Part shown: positions 7,996 to 16,373 of the stretch, one piece after another
Layout: each line of letters opens with the position of its first letter
Numbering within the stretch: position 1 is the first letter of the stretch
DNA from: Cyanobium usitatum str. Tous
GTDB taxonomy: Bacteria; Cyanobacteriota; Cyanobacteriia; PCC-6307; Cyanobiaceae
DNA: 42,395 nucleotides
Direction: 5' to 3'
Assembly (NCBI RefSeq): GCF_003011885.1
Contig: NZ_PXXO01000017.1
Span: 1 to 42,395, forward strand
Position numbers and translations under genes: made by a program
Notes under the pieces: generated by a model
What the model saw: the letters and a program-made list of their open reading frames with translations, nothing else
Databases searched by the model: none
What the model was told of the DNA's origin: nothing

Positions 7996-8667
7996 ATGTA
8001 CCGGTTCCGTTTGAGTTCGGATCAAGTCCAATTGGAGCTAGTTGCCAACGGCAACAGTGCCCTCCTGCCATTTCAGGTAATTGGCCCCACTACGGAGGTG
8101 GCCTTTCTTGAAGAGCTGATCGAAGAAAGTCTCGGCAGCCTCACCCTTAACCCGCGCGAGCTGTTTGGCTTCCTTGGCAGCGACCCATGGGTGAAGGGGG
8201 CTTTCCAAGCGCCTCAGGTGGTGGAAGGCGATCTAAATGCCGCTGCCAGCACCGAAACCAGCTTTCAGCGCCAAACCCTCGGCAGAAAGCTGGAGCAGGC
8301 CGGAGTGCTCGACATCGAAGAGCTGGAGCAGCTGCTAGTGGACTACCGCCCCTTCGCTGAAACCCAGCGCTTTGGCGAATTCCTACGGCTCAACCTGCAG
8401 GTGCCGCCCCAGATGCTGGATCTGCTACTCAACCCCGCCCTGTTCGATGAGCAGGGCTTCAATGAGAAGCGGCTGGGTGAGCGCCTGGTGGAAATGGGCT
8501 GCATCACCCCTGAGCAACTTGATCAGGCCCTCGACCTGCAACGCAGCAAGGGCGGCCGGGTTGGCGAACTGCTGGCCGAGCTGGGCTTCATCTCCACCAC
8601 CACGGCCCGCTTCTTCTCGCTGGCCAAAGTCAACGAAAAAGGTCAGATCGACTACCAGGCCGGCTAA
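7996..8667 (+). CDS. MshEN-like (GspE N-terminal-like) protein, possible c-di-GMP receptor
   Basis: The 223-residue soluble protein has no membrane segment or enzyme motif. Residues 159-182 begin RLGERLVEMG and end in LDLQ, matching the published MshEN pattern RLGxx[LVI][LVI]xxG[LVI][LVI]xxxxLxxxLxxQ at every fixed position except Cys-169, where an aliphatic residue is expected. A weaker copy starts at residue 94 (TLGRKLEQAGVL). MshEN domains bind cyclic di-GMP in MshE-type ATPases, but here there is no ATPase domain, so the protein would be a stand-alone sensor or adaptor. It is divergent from the adhesin exporter operon across 171 bp, which suggests a regulatory role there. It overlaps the folP 3' end by three bases tail to tail. 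Family membership is inferred from the motif only. Confidence 0.6.
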   Translation: MYRFRLSSDQVQLELVANGNSALLPFQVIGPTTEVAFLEELIEESLGSLTLNPRELFGFLGSDPWVKGAFQAPQVVEGDLNAAASTETSFQRQTLGRKLEQAGVLDIEELEQLLVDYRPFAETQRFGEFLRLNLQVPPQMLDLLLNPALFDEQGFNEKRLGERLVEMGCITPEQLDQALDLQRSKGGRVGELLAELGFISTTTARFFSLAKVNEKGQIDYQAG

Positions 8668-9494
8668 GCGGGCCGAAGCGCATCGGCCATCCGGGCAACC
8701 TGCACGATTGGCCCAACGTCGTGCACTCGCAGGATGCGGGCCCCCTGGGCAATCGCCTGGCTGCACACCGCCGCCGTGCCCCACAGCCGAGCACGGGGCC
8801 TGGGCTCGTTCAACACCGCGCCGATGAAGCGCTTGCGCGAAGGCCCCACCAGTAGGGGAAAGCCTTCCACCGCCAGGGTGCCTAGGCCCCGGAGCAGATC
8901 CAGGTTGTGGTCGGTGTCCTTAGCGAAGCCCAACCCCGGATCCCAGATCAGCTGCAGCGGGCGCACCCCCGCCGCCAGAGCCATTTCAGTGGCCGCCATT
9001 AGGCCAGCCCGCACCTCCGCCACCACATTCTCGTAGTGGGCAAGGGAGTTCATGCTGCGGCTATCGCCACGGCTGTGCATCAACACCAGTGGGCAGCCGG
9101 CAGACGCCGCCAAGCGCAGCAGGGCCGGATCACGCCGGCCGCCGCTGACGTCGTTGATCCAGTGGGCGCCCGCCGCCAAAGCCGCCTCAGCCACCGCCGC
9201 ATGGAAGGTGTCGATCGAGAGCAGGGCGCCTGGATGGGCAGCGCGAATAGCAGTAAGAGCGGGCAGCAGCCGCTCAAGCTCCCGCTTGGGCCCCACCTCC
9301 TCGGCGCCGGGCCTGGTGCTCTGGGCGCCGAGATCCAACACATCGGCCCCCTGGGCCAGCATCCGCCCAGCGGCGCGCACCGCCTGCGCCACGCTGGCGA
9401 GGCGGCCGCCGTCGCTGAAGGAGTCGGGGGTGAGGTTCAGCACCCCCATCACTGCGGTGCGCTCGCCCCAGGCAAAACGGGGTTGATCGATCAC
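8664..9494 (-). CDS. folP: Dihydropteroate synthase
   Basis: The 276-residue cytoplasmic enzyme joins dihydropterin pyrophosphate and p-aminobenzoate in folate synthesis. The two family signatures are clear: MGVLNLTPDSFSDGG near residue 17 and VLDLGAQSTRPGAEEV near residue 56. IDTFHAAVAEAAL, WINDVSGG, IWDPGLGFAKD and LLVGPSRKRFIG follow in the usual order. The length is normal for the family. It lies 26 bases downstream of tpiA in the same direction, and the S4-tpiA-folP set is probably one transcript. The ATG at 9494 is the natural start. Confidence 0.97.
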   Translation of the reverse strand: MIDQPRFAWGERTAVMGVLNLTPDSFSDGGRLASVAQAVRAAGRMLAQGADVLDLGAQSTRPGAEEVGPKRELERLLPALTAIRAAHPGALLSIDTFHAAVAEAALAAGAHWINDVSGGRRDPALLRLAASAGCPLVLMHSRGDSRSMNSLAHYENVVAEVRAGLMAATEMALAAGVRPLQLIWDPGLGFAKDTDHNLDLLRGLGTLAVEGFPLLVGPSRKRFIGAVLNEPRPRARLWGTAAVCSQAIAQGARILRVHDVGPIVQVARMADALRPA

Positions 9495-9520
9495 GGGGGG
9501 CCAGTCTCAGGGAGCCAGTC

Positions 9521-10249
9521 TCAGCGGCCGTAGTTGACGATGCGGGCAAAGCTCACCGGATCGAGGGAAGCCCCACCCACCAAGACGCCGTCGATGTCGC
9601 TCTGGGCCATCAGGTCGTCGATGGTGGCAGGGTTCACCGAGCCGCCGTATTGAACCGTGACGCCGGGGTTACCCACCCAGCCCCGGATCAGGCCGCAGAT
9701 GCGATTGGCCTCCTCAGCGGCGCAGGTCTTGCCGGTGCCAATCGCCCAGATCGGCTCGTAGGCCACCACCACCTGGGTGGGATCCACATCCTCAAGGCCC
9801 TGTTCGATCTGGCGGTGGATCACCCGCTCGGTTTCATTGGATTCCCGCTGGTCGAGGCTTTCGCCCACGCACAGGATCGGGATCAAGCCATGGCGCTGGG
9901 CATTGCGGGCGCGCAGGTTGATCTGCTCATCGCTTTCGCTGTAGTACTTGCGCGGCTCACTGTGGCCAACGATGGCGTAGCTCACCCCGTGCTCCAGCAG
10001 CATCGGCGCCGAGATCATGCCCGTGTAGGCCCCCTGGTCTTCCCAGTGCACGTTTTGCCCAGCAAACTTCACACCAGCACCCTCCAGGTGGCGGCAGAGC
10101 GTGGGAATCGAGGTGAAAGGCGGAGCGATCACCACCTCCCGATCGTCTGGGGAGTCGGCAATCAGGGGCCGAAACGTGGCCGCAAATACCCGCGTCTCAG
10201 CGCAGGTCATGTGCATCTTCCAATTACCCGCGATCACGGCCTTACGCAT
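9521..10249 (-). CDS. tpiA: Triosephosphate isomerase
   Basis: The 242-residue enzyme interconverts dihydroxyacetone phosphate and glyceraldehyde 3-phosphate, serving the Calvin cycle, glycolysis and gluconeogenesis. AGNWKMHMT with the substrate-binding Lys is at the N-terminus, the electrophilic His is in [10 protein letters not shown], and the catalytic Glu is in [12 protein letters not shown]. The phosphate-binding loops YGGSVNP and [10 protein letters not shown] are near the C-terminus. The SEPRK segment departs slightly from the common SERR. The gene sits between the S4 protein gene (28-base gap) and folP (26-base gap). Confidence 0.98.
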   Translation of the reverse strand: MRKAVIAGNWKMHMTCAETRVFAATFRPLIADSPDDREVVIAPPFTSIPTLCRHLEGAGVKFAGQNVHWEDQGAYTGMISAPMLLEHGVSYAIVGHSEPRKYYSESDEQINLRARNAQRHGLIPILCVGESLDQRESNETERVIHRQIEQGLEDVDPTQVVVAYEPIWAIGTGKTCAAEEANRICGLIRGWVGNPGVTVQYGGSVNPATIDDLMAQSDIDGVLVGGASLDPVSFARIVNYGR

Positions 10250-10277
10250 CGGCCCTCTCCAGCACTGTCAGGAAAAC

Positions 10278-10520
10278 CTAATGGGCCGGCGGCCTGGTCC
10301 CCATAAACAGCAGCTCGCGGCCGTCGATGTCGACCGCATCACCGGGGGCCAACTGACGACCGCGACGGGTTTCGATGGCGCCATTCACCCGCACATCACC
10401 GCGCTGAATGCGCAGCTTGGCTTCGCCGCCGGTGCCAGCCAGGCCTTGGTATTTGAGGAATTGATCGAGTTTCAAGGGGCGGATTGGGGGAGCAGCGATA
10501 GCGTGACCGCATGCTTGCAC
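10278..10520 (-). CDS. S4-domain RNA-binding protein (YbcJ-like)
   Basis: The 80-residue protein is essentially one S4 domain: IRPLKLDQFLKYQGL, then GGEAKLRIQRGDVRVNGA, then RRGRQLAPGDAVDIDG. Small S4 proteins of this kind bind structured RNA, often rRNA, but the target of this one is not known. The start is GTG at 10520, which lies inside the first codons of the divergent ABC exporter gene (10-base head-to-head overlap), so each gene's translation start lies in the other's coding sequence. It leads the S4-tpiA-folP group. Confidence 0.85.
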   Translation of the reverse strand: MQACGHAIAAPPIRPLKLDQFLKYQGLAGTGGEAKLRIQRGDVRVNGAIETRRGRQLAPGDAVDIDGRELLFMGTRPPAH

Positions 10521-12250
10521 CCTCGCCGGCCGGGTTTCGACACCTCTGGCCGCTGCTGAAACCCCACCGCCGGCGCCTGCTGGCAGGTGGGCTGTGCATG
10601 GTGATCTATGTGGCCTGCTGGCCGCTGCTCGCCTGGCTGGCGGGCCAGCTGATTCCAGCCATCGGCGCTGGCAACTTCCCAGTGGTGCTGCGCACTATCG
10701 CCGCGGCCCTGGGACTGTTTTTGGTTCAAAAGGCGGCCCAGTTCGGCCAGGACACCCTGCTGGCAGGGCCGGCCCTGCGGGTTAGTCAGGAGTTGCGGCG
10801 TGGCCTATTTGCCCGCCTGCAACGGCTGGAATTCGGCGCCCTCGAGAAGCTCTCAGCCGGCGACCTCACCTATCGCCTCACCGAAGACGCCGACCGGGTG
10901 GGCGAGGTGATCTACAAAACCATTCAAGACACCACCCCCAGCGCCCTGCAGCTTGTGGTGGTGCTCGGCTACATGGTGTGGCTCGATTGGCCCTTAGCCC
11001 TGGCCACCCTGCTGCTGGCGCCAGTGGTGGTGCTGCTGGTAAGCAGCTTTGGCGCCCGGGTAATGACCGCCGCCGAACGCAGTCAAAAGCAGGTGAGCGA
11101 GCTGGCGGGCCTGCTGGGCGAAGCGATCGGTGGGCTGCCTTTAGTGAGGGCCTTCGCGGCCGAACCGTGGCTGCAGCAGCGCTTCGACACCGAAATCGAC
11201 CTGCACCGTCGGGCCCGCTACCGCACCCTCAAACTGCTTGCCCTGCAGCACCCGGTGGTGGGCTTTCTGGAAGCAGCCGGCATCCTCACCGTGCTGCTGC
11301 TCGGCGCCGCCCGGATTCAGGCCGGCGGCCTCAACAGCCAGGGCTTCAGCAGCTACGTGGCGGCCCTGCTGATGCTGATCGACCCGATCTCCCACCTCAC
11401 CACCAACTTCAACGAGTTTCAGCAGGGCCAGGCCTCGCTTCGGCGACTGCGGGCGATCGAGGCGGAACCGGTGGAGGCTCCAGACCGGCCCTCGGCCCAG
11501 CCGCTTGGCAGCGTGCGCGGCGAGCTGGTGCTCGAGCAGGTGCGCTTCGGCTACAACCCCGCCCAACCGGTGCTGCACGACCTGGATCTGCAGGTGCGGC
11601 CTGGCCAGGTAGTGGCCCTGGTGGGCCCCTCCGGCGCCGGCAAAAGCACCCTGTTTTCCCTGCTGCTGCGCTTCAACACCGCCCAGCAGGGCCGGGTGCT
11701 GCTGGATGGCCACGACCTAGCCGATCTGCGGGCGCGGGAGCTGCGCCGCGCCGTAGCCCTGGTGCCCCAGCAGAGCAGTGTGTTTTCTGGCACGGTGGCC
11801 GAAGCGATTGCCTTCGGCCGGCCCGCCAGCGAGGCTGCCATCCGCCAAGCCGCCAGCCTCGCCAACGCCGCCGGCTTCATCGAGGCCCTGCCCCAGGGCT
11901 ACGCCAGCCGCATCGAAGAGCGGGGCAGCAACTTCTCTGGCGGCCAGCTGCAACGGCTGGCCATTGCCCGCGCCGTGCTCGGCAACCCGGCGGTGTTGCT
12001 GCTGGATGAAGCCACCAGCGCCCTCGATGCCGAAGCGGAGGAGGCGGTGCAGCGGGGCTTGGAGCAGGCGATGGCGGGCCGCACCGTGCTGGTGATTGCC
12101 CACCGGCTAGCCACCGTGCAGGGTGCAGACAGAATCCTGGTACTCGATGGCGGTCGCATCGTCGAACAGGGCAGTCACAATGAGCTGATGGCGCAGGGGG
12201 GCCGCTACCGCGAGCTCTGCGAGCGCCAATTCATTCATCTGCAAGCCTGA
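10511..12250 (+). CDS. ABC exporter, permease fused to ATPase (MsbA/multidrug-like)
   Basis: The 579-residue protein is a homodimer-type half transporter: six hydrophobic segments in residues ~20-310 followed by an ATPase domain. All catalytic motifs are canonical: Walker A VGPSGAGKST, Q-loop LVPQQSSVF, signature FSGGQLQRLAIARA, Walker B VLLLDEATSALD and H-loop VIAHRLAT. This gives an in-window contrast with the degenerate secretion ABC pair at 3947-7824. Export of a lipid or drug-like compound is plausible, but the substrate cannot be read from the sequence. Its stop overlaps the start of the next gene by one base (TGATG). Confidence 0.92.
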   Translation: MLAPSPAGFRHLWPLLKPHRRRLLAGGLCMVIYVACWPLLAWLAGQLIPAIGAGNFPVVLRTIAAALGLFLVQKAAQFGQDTLLAGPALRVSQELRRGLFARLQRLEFGALEKLSAGDLTYRLTEDADRVGEVIYKTIQDTTPSALQLVVVLGYMVWLDWPLALATLLLAPVVVLLVSSFGARVMTAAERSQKQVSELAGLLGEAIGGLPLVRAFAAEPWLQQRFDTEIDLHRRARYRTLKLLALQHPVVGFLEAAGILTVLLLGAARIQAGGLNSQGFSSYVAALLMLIDPISHLTTNFNEFQQGQASLRRLRAIEAEPVEAPDRPSAQPLGSVRGELVLEQVRFGYNPAQPVLHDLDLQVRPGQVVALVGPSGAGKSTLFSLLLRFNTAQQGRVLLDGHDLADLRARELRRAVALVPQQSSVFSGTVAEAIAFGRPASEAAIRQAASLANAAGFIEALPQGYASRIEERGSNFSGGQLQRLAIARAVLGNPAVLLLDEATSALDAEAEEAVQRGLEQAMAGRTVLVIAHRLATVQGADRILVLDGGRIVEQGSHNELMAQGGRYRELCERQFIHLQA

Positions 12251-12549
12251 TGTCTTGGGAATACCGGGTGATCCACATCAACGTGGAGAGCGGCAATCCG
12301 CCGGGTCCTCCCTCACCCAAGGCAGATAGTGAGCGGCTCGGCGGCGCCCTGAGCCCGGAGTTTCTTAAGAAGGAATTCCCGCAGCAATACGACGCCGCAG
12401 CCACCAAACCACGCCACCCAGCCGAACAGCTGCAGTTTTTTCTCAATGCCCTCGGCAAGGAAAACTGGGAGATGGTGGAAGCAGCCCAGGTGGGCCCGCT
12501 GCTGATGTTTTTCTTCAAGCGACCGGGTGGCCTGCCACCCGTATCCTGA
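12250..12549 (+). CDS. Small hypothetical protein, DUF4177-like
   Basis: The 99-residue protein begins MSWEYRVIHINVES and ends with LNALGKENWEMVEAAQVG and LLMFFFKRP. This pattern (a short strand, then 'LN.LG.. WE.V', then a strand ending KR) is that of small DUF4177-type proteins of unknown function. It is translationally coupled to the ABC exporter gene (TGATG overlap) and probably co-transcribed with it. No catalytic residues or membrane segments are evident. Confidence 0.7.
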   Translation: MSWEYRVIHINVESGNPPGPPSPKADSERLGGALSPEFLKKEFPQQYDAAATKPRHPAEQLQFFLNALGKENWEMVEAAQVGPLLMFFFKRPGGLPPVS

Positions 12550-12572
12550 GGGCTGAAGATTTTTTGCCACTC

Positions 12573-12806
12573 GTGGACAACGTCGCCCAGCAATCCGACA
12601 ACCAGCCGCCCGTGCTCACCTTCGAGGGCAAGCGCTACGACCTCAACGGCTTGCCGGATGAGATGAAGGAGCTGGTGCGTGGCATGCAAGTAGCTGATGC
12701 CCAGCTGCGCATGCATGAAGACACCCTGAAAGTGCTTGCCGTTGGCCGCCAAGCTATGGCAAGCCAGCTCAATGACAAGCTGCAAAACATCACCCCCCTT
12801 CCTTGA
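12573..12806 (+). CDS. Small hypothetical protein, DUF6447-like
   Basis: The product is about 77 residues long. A short strand segment (VLTFEGKRYDLNGLPDE) is followed by a helix (ADAQLRMHEDTLKVLAVGRQAM), which resembles small cyanobacterial and proteobacterial proteins grouped as DUF6447, of unknown function. There is no ATG. GTG at 12573 or TTG at 12564 are the candidates, and I favour GTG. It lies 23 bases after the preceding gene and completes the ABC exporter operon. The stop codon is inside the following hairpin. Confidence 0.65.
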   Translation: MDNVAQQSDNQPPVLTFEGKRYDLNGLPDEMKELVRGMQVADAQLRMHEDTLKVLAVGRQAMASQLNDKLQNITPLP

Positions 12807-12819
12807 AAAAGGGGTGATG
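12788..12819. terminator. Hairpin between convergent genes
   Basis: CATCACCCC (12788-12796) pairs perfectly with GGGGTGATG (12811-12819) around a 14-base loop. It lies between a plus-strand stop (12806) and a minus-strand stop (12835), so it could end transcription from both sides. There is no strong T-run, so efficiency is uncertain. Confidence 0.45.
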
Positions 12820-12834
12820 CGATGGGGGTGGGCT

Positions 12835-13848
12835 TTAGCTCACCACCTTCTGGGCTTCCTTGATCAGCTCCTCAGGCAGCGTTACCCCGATCGCTGCGGC
12901 GGTGGCCTTGTTCACCATTAACTCCGTTTTGGTGAGGGGCTCGAAGGCCATCTTGGCCGGCGATTCTCCCTTCAATACCCGCACCGCCAGCTTGCCTGCT
13001 GCGTAGCCGTCATCGAAGTAGGCCCAGCCGATCGTGGCAAGGCAGCCGGGCAGCTTGATGTCGTCGGCATCCACCGAATACACGGGAATCTTCTTCTCTA
13101 GGCCCACCTTGGCGATCGAGCCGAAGCCCTGAATCGTGGCGTAATCGCCGATCTTCACGAAGGCCTCTACCTTCTTGTCGGCCAGCACTTGGGCGGCTTG
13201 CAGCACTTCGCCGGAGTTGGCCACCGACTGCTCCACAACGGTGATGTTGCGCTTGGATGCCTCCTCCTTGAGCACCTTGGCTTCATATTCGGAGTTGGGC
13301 TCGCCGGGGTTGAAGATCAGGCCCACGGTCTTGAGCTCAGGGTTGATTTGGCGTGCCAAATCGAGCTCCTTGCCCACCGGGTTGGTGCCGATCGTGCCGA
13401 CCACATTTGGCTTGTGCTGACCCACGGCACCCGGGGGCGTGCCCGCGCCGGCACCCCAGGGATTGGAGCAATAGCAGAACAGCACAGGAGTGGTTGCTGG
13501 GGCCACCTTCATGGCGGCCTGCAGGGGCGGTGTGCCAACCGCCAGGATCATGTCCACCTGGTCGCCCACAAACTGCTTCATCACCAAGGTGGTGTTGGGC
13601 AGCTCGCCGGCGGCATCCTTCTGGATGAAGTTGACGTTTTTGCCAGGGATGTAGCCAGCTTCTGCCAGGGCCGCTTCAAAGCCTTTGCGGGTGTTGGTTG
13701 GAGGCGGGGCTTCCACCATCTGCAGCATGCCGATGGTGGGGCCTTTAACCTTGGTGCCACCGCCGAGCTTGCCGCAGGCGGAGAGCACCACCGTGCTCAC
13801 GGCGCCGGCCCCTGCCAGGGTTAGAAATTCACGACGCTGAAGACCCAT
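12835..13848 (-). CDS. ABC importer substrate-binding lipoprotein (ABC_sub_bind/TrpX-like)
   Basis: The product is about 337 residues from the ATG at 13848; the longer frame opens only with TTG at 13875. The N-terminus has a twin-arginine-like RREFLTLAGAGA stretch and a lipobox (VLSAC), so it should be a lipid-anchored periplasmic protein. The mature part (IGMLQMVEAPPPTNT, VGTPPLQAAMKVA, VGLIFNPGEPNSE) matches the ABC_sub_bind family, to which the tryptophan-related TrpX belongs. The ligand is probably an amino acid or similar small molecule, but that is inference. It follows the ATPase gene with a 20-base overlap, giving the order permease-ATPase-binding protein. Confidence 0.88.
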   Translation of the reverse strand: MGLQRREFLTLAGAGAVSTVVLSACGKLGGGTKVKGPTIGMLQMVEAPPPTNTRKGFEAALAEAGYIPGKNVNFIQKDAAGELPNTTLVMKQFVGDQVDMILAVGTPPLQAAMKVAPATTPVLFCYCSNPWGAGAGTPPGAVGQHKPNVVGTIGTNPVGKELDLARQINPELKTVGLIFNPGEPNSEYEAKVLKEEASKRNITVVEQSVANSGEVLQAAQVLADKKVEAFVKIGDYATIQGFGSIAKVGLEKKIPVYSVDADDIKLPGCLATIGWAYFDDGYAAGKLAVRVLKGESPAKMAFEPLTKTELMVNKATAAAIGVTLPEELIKEAQKVVS

Positions 13849-14692
13849 CTGCGGCACTGGAAGACTGCGGCGCAACTATGGCTGCTCCATACATCGCCCG
13901 CAACGCGGCCGGTTCGAGATATTCACGCTCGGCAGCATTCCAGTCGCCGATCAAGCCACCCTCATGGAGCATCACCAACCTGTCGCCGTGTCTCAGGGCC
14001 TGCTCGAGGCTGTGGGTCACCATCAGGGCGGTAGTGCCCAGCTGACGAACCAACCTGTCGGTGAGCGCCATCACCGTTGCTTCGGCCCGGGGGTCAAGGG
14101 CAGCGGTGTGCTCATCAAGCAGCAGCAGATCCGGTGAACCCAGGGTTGCCATCACCAGGCTGAGGGTCTGGCGCTGGCCACCGGAAAGCTGACCCACCGG
14201 TTCATCGAGACGGTCGGCCAGGGGCAAGCCCAGCTCGCCCAGCAGCTCGCGGTAGCGCCTGCGGTCGCCGCCATTGGGATGGATGCCCCCAAAGGCACTA
14301 ATCAAAAAACCTGCTGCAAACCTGGCTGGCCTGTTGCGCCGCTCCGCCAGCCGCAGGTTTTCTGCCACGGTCAGCCCCGGACAAGTTCCCTCCAGAGGGT
14401 TTTGCATCACCCGGCCGATCCAGCGAGCCCGCTGGTGATCTCGCAGGCGGTGCAGGGGGCGACCGCCCAGGTGGATACGGCCAGCACTGTGGCGCAGGGT
14501 GCCAGCCACCAGATTGAGCAGGGTGCTCTTGCCGGAGCCGTTGCTGCCAATCACCACCAGAAACTGGCCGGGGGGGCAGCTCAGCGAGAAACCGCTGAAC
14601 AATTGCCGCCAGCCCGATCCAGGCAGGGGATGGCCCCAGCTGAGCTCCTCAACGCTGAGACCAGGGGGGCTGAGATGAGGGGCGGAACTCAT
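13829..14692 (-). CDS. ABC importer ATP-binding protein
   Basis: The 287-residue cytoplasmic ATPase has complete motifs: Walker A VIGSNGSGKSTLLNLV near residue 50, signature QLSGGQRQTLSLVMA, Walker B LLLLDEHTAALD and H-loop MVTHSLEQAL. The DEHTAALDP form is typical of ATPases paired with ABC_sub_bind lipoproteins and branched-chain-type permeases. Its ATG overlaps the permease stop (ATGA) and its end overlaps the lipoprotein gene, so the three are tightly coupled. Confidence 0.92.
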   Translation of the reverse strand: MSSAPHLSPPGLSVEELSWGHPLPGSGWRQLFSGFSLSCPPGQFLVVIGSNGSGKSTLLNLVAGTLRHSAGRIHLGGRPLHRLRDHQRARWIGRVMQNPLEGTCPGLTVAENLRLAERRNRPARFAAGFLISAFGGIHPNGGDRRRYRELLGELGLPLADRLDEPVGQLSGGQRQTLSLVMATLGSPDLLLLDEHTAALDPRAEATVMALTDRLVRQLGTTALMVTHSLEQALRHGDRLVMLHEGGLIGDWNAAEREYLEPAALRAMYGAAIVAPQSSSAADGSSAS

Positions 14693-15579
14693 TGCTCCTG
14701 CCTCCCCTGATCTGCCGAAAGACCCGGTATGCGCAGCCGTCCGAAGGCCAGGGCGATCAGCAGCAGCAAGGCCGTTGCCAGCTTGAGATCAACCGGTTCG
14801 AGGCCCAACTGCAGGGCGATGGCGATCATGGTGCGGAACAAAATCGCCCCCACCGCCACCGCCAACAGGGCCCGCGGCAGCGAGCGCGGCCGCAGCACGG
14901 CTTCGCCAATGATCACCATGCCTAGTCCCAGGATCAACGAGCCGATGCCCATGGTCACATCGGCAAAGCCCTGATAGGTGGCAACCAGCGCCCCGGCCAG
15001 TGCCACCAGACCATTAGCAGCGGCGATACCCACCGTGAGCCCGCGGCGCTGGTTGATGCCGTTGGCGCGGGCCATGGTGGGGTTGTTGCCCAAGGCGCGC
15101 AAAGACAAGCCGAAATCTGTGGCCATCAGGAAGGAGATCAGCAGGATCATCCCAACGGTCGCCAGGCTTAATCCCACGGCCCATTGACCATCCAGGCCAA
15201 GGCCCAGATCGGGGAGGGCCAGAATTCCAGCTGGGGTTTCAGACAGGGGGATGTTCGAGCGCCCCATCAGCCGCAGGGTGATCGAATAAAGGCCCGTGGT
15301 GGTGAGGATGCCTGCAAACAGATCATTCACACCCAGCCGGGTGTGGATCAGGCCGGTAACCATGCCAGCCAGGCAGCCAAACAAGATCGCCAGCCCCAAG
15401 GCCACCGGCACCGGGGCACCCTGGCTGATCAACACCGCAGCGGTGCCACCTCCCAGGGCAAAGGAGCCATCCACCGTGAGGTCTGGGAAGTTGAGAACGC
15501 GCAGCGTCAGGTAGGTGCCCAGGGCCAGGCCGGCATAGGCCAAGCCCTGGTCGTAGGCACCAATCCAAAGAGAAAACAT
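14689..15579 (-). CDS. ABC importer permease (branched-chain amino acid/TrpY type)
   Basis: The 296-residue integral membrane protein has about eight hydrophobic stretches. FPDLTVDGSFALGGGTAAV near residue 32, the LGVNDLFAGILTTTGLYS segment and the LRALGNNPTMARANGIN loop (the ATPase-coupling EAA-like region) are characteristic of the BPD_transp_2/LivH-like group that works with ABC_sub_bind proteins. It is the first gene of the importer operon. Substrate unknown; an amino acid is the usual suggestion for this group. Confidence 0.9.
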   Translation of the reverse strand: MFSLWIGAYDQGLAYAGLALGTYLTLRVLNFPDLTVDGSFALGGGTAAVLISQGAPVPVALGLAILFGCLAGMVTGLIHTRLGVNDLFAGILTTTGLYSITLRLMGRSNIPLSETPAGILALPDLGLGLDGQWAVGLSLATVGMILLISFLMATDFGLSLRALGNNPTMARANGINQRRGLTVGIAAANGLVALAGALVATYQGFADVTMGIGSLILGLGMVIIGEAVLRPRSLPRALLAVAVGAILFRTMIAIALQLGLEPVDLKLATALLLLIALAFGRLRIPGLSADQGRQEQ

Positions 15580-15611
15580 GGCTGCATTGTGCCTAGCAGC
15601 GGCCTATTGGC

Positions 15612-16373
15612 TTAAGCCAAGGGGGCAAGATCCTCGAAACGAAACACCTGGCGGCCGGCAGGAGTTTCGCCATGGGCCTCGGTCTCAACCACCCGCTCGC
15701 TCAGCACCCAGGGGCCAGCCTCGGTCAGCGGCACAAAGGTGTCGTTGAAGCGGCTGGTGCCACCCTTAGCTTCGCCGCTGGCGGGGTCGCTGTACTGGCT
15801 GGTGTAGCTGCGGCTCAGGTAGCCGCTGCCGGTGTCTGTTGTGCTCTCGGTGAAGATCGTCACCACGGTGCCGTGGATGTGGCGGTGCACCATCGTCACC
15901 ACGTCGTTCTGGATCCGGTAACGGTCACCGGTGTTCTTACCGCCCACAACCACCTCGGTGCCCACTGCATCGGTATCGCCAGCGGTGAAGGTGTTAGCAC
16001 CGTGGGTTTGCTCAAAGCTGCGCCGCACCCGGTGGATTGCCACCTCCCACAGTTGGGAAGCCAGGGCCTTGTGAATCTCCTCATCGGCGACGCCAGCCAC
16101 CGTGGCCTTGAGGTCGGCGCCTACCACGAAGGTGCCCTCTACGCGCTTTCCGTCTTCACCGGCATCACCGGCTTGCTCCCAGATGCAGCGGCCCTGATAG
16201 CCACCGAAATCCGGTTCCCAGGTGTAGCGATTTTCATAGGCGGCCCGGAAAGCCGCCGTGCAGTCGCTGCCTGAGGTGATCTGGTTGCTGACTTGGGTGC
16301 TGGCTGTCAAGGCGGGATCTATCGGGTCCCTAACCCTAACGAGTGAGTCCGGGGTGGATGTCCTGCAGGGCAT
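15612..16373 (-). CDS. DUF3386-family protein, cyanobacterial, function unknown
   Basis: The 253-residue protein resembles the cyanobacterial DUF3386 family: [15 protein letters not shown] near the N-terminus, a core of alternating strands ([33 protein letters not shown]) and a terminal [16 protein letters not shown] region. No signal peptide or membrane segment is evident. The ATG at 16373 lies inside the end of carB (38-base overlap). A TTG at 16310 would avoid the overlap but lacks a ribosome binding site, so the first ~21 residues are uncertain. Confidence 0.7.
   Translation of the reverse strand: MPCRTSTPDSLVRVRDPIDPALTASTQVSNQITSGSDCTAAFRAAYENRYTWEPDFGGYQGRCIWEQAGDAGEDGKRVEGTFVVGADLKATVAGVADEEIHKALASQLWEVAIHRVRRSFEQTHGANTFTAGDTDAVGTEVVVGGKNTGDRYRIQNDVVTMVHRHIHGTVVTIFTESTTDTGSGYLSRSYTSQYSDPASGEAKGGTSRFNDTFVPLTEAGPWVLSERVVETEAHGETPAGRQVFRFEDLAPLA

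Noticed and set aside
10978-12009. Plus-strand 343-codon frame, Arg/Pro-rich
   Set aside because: Alternative frame of the ABC exporter at 10511-12250, which has all family motifs.
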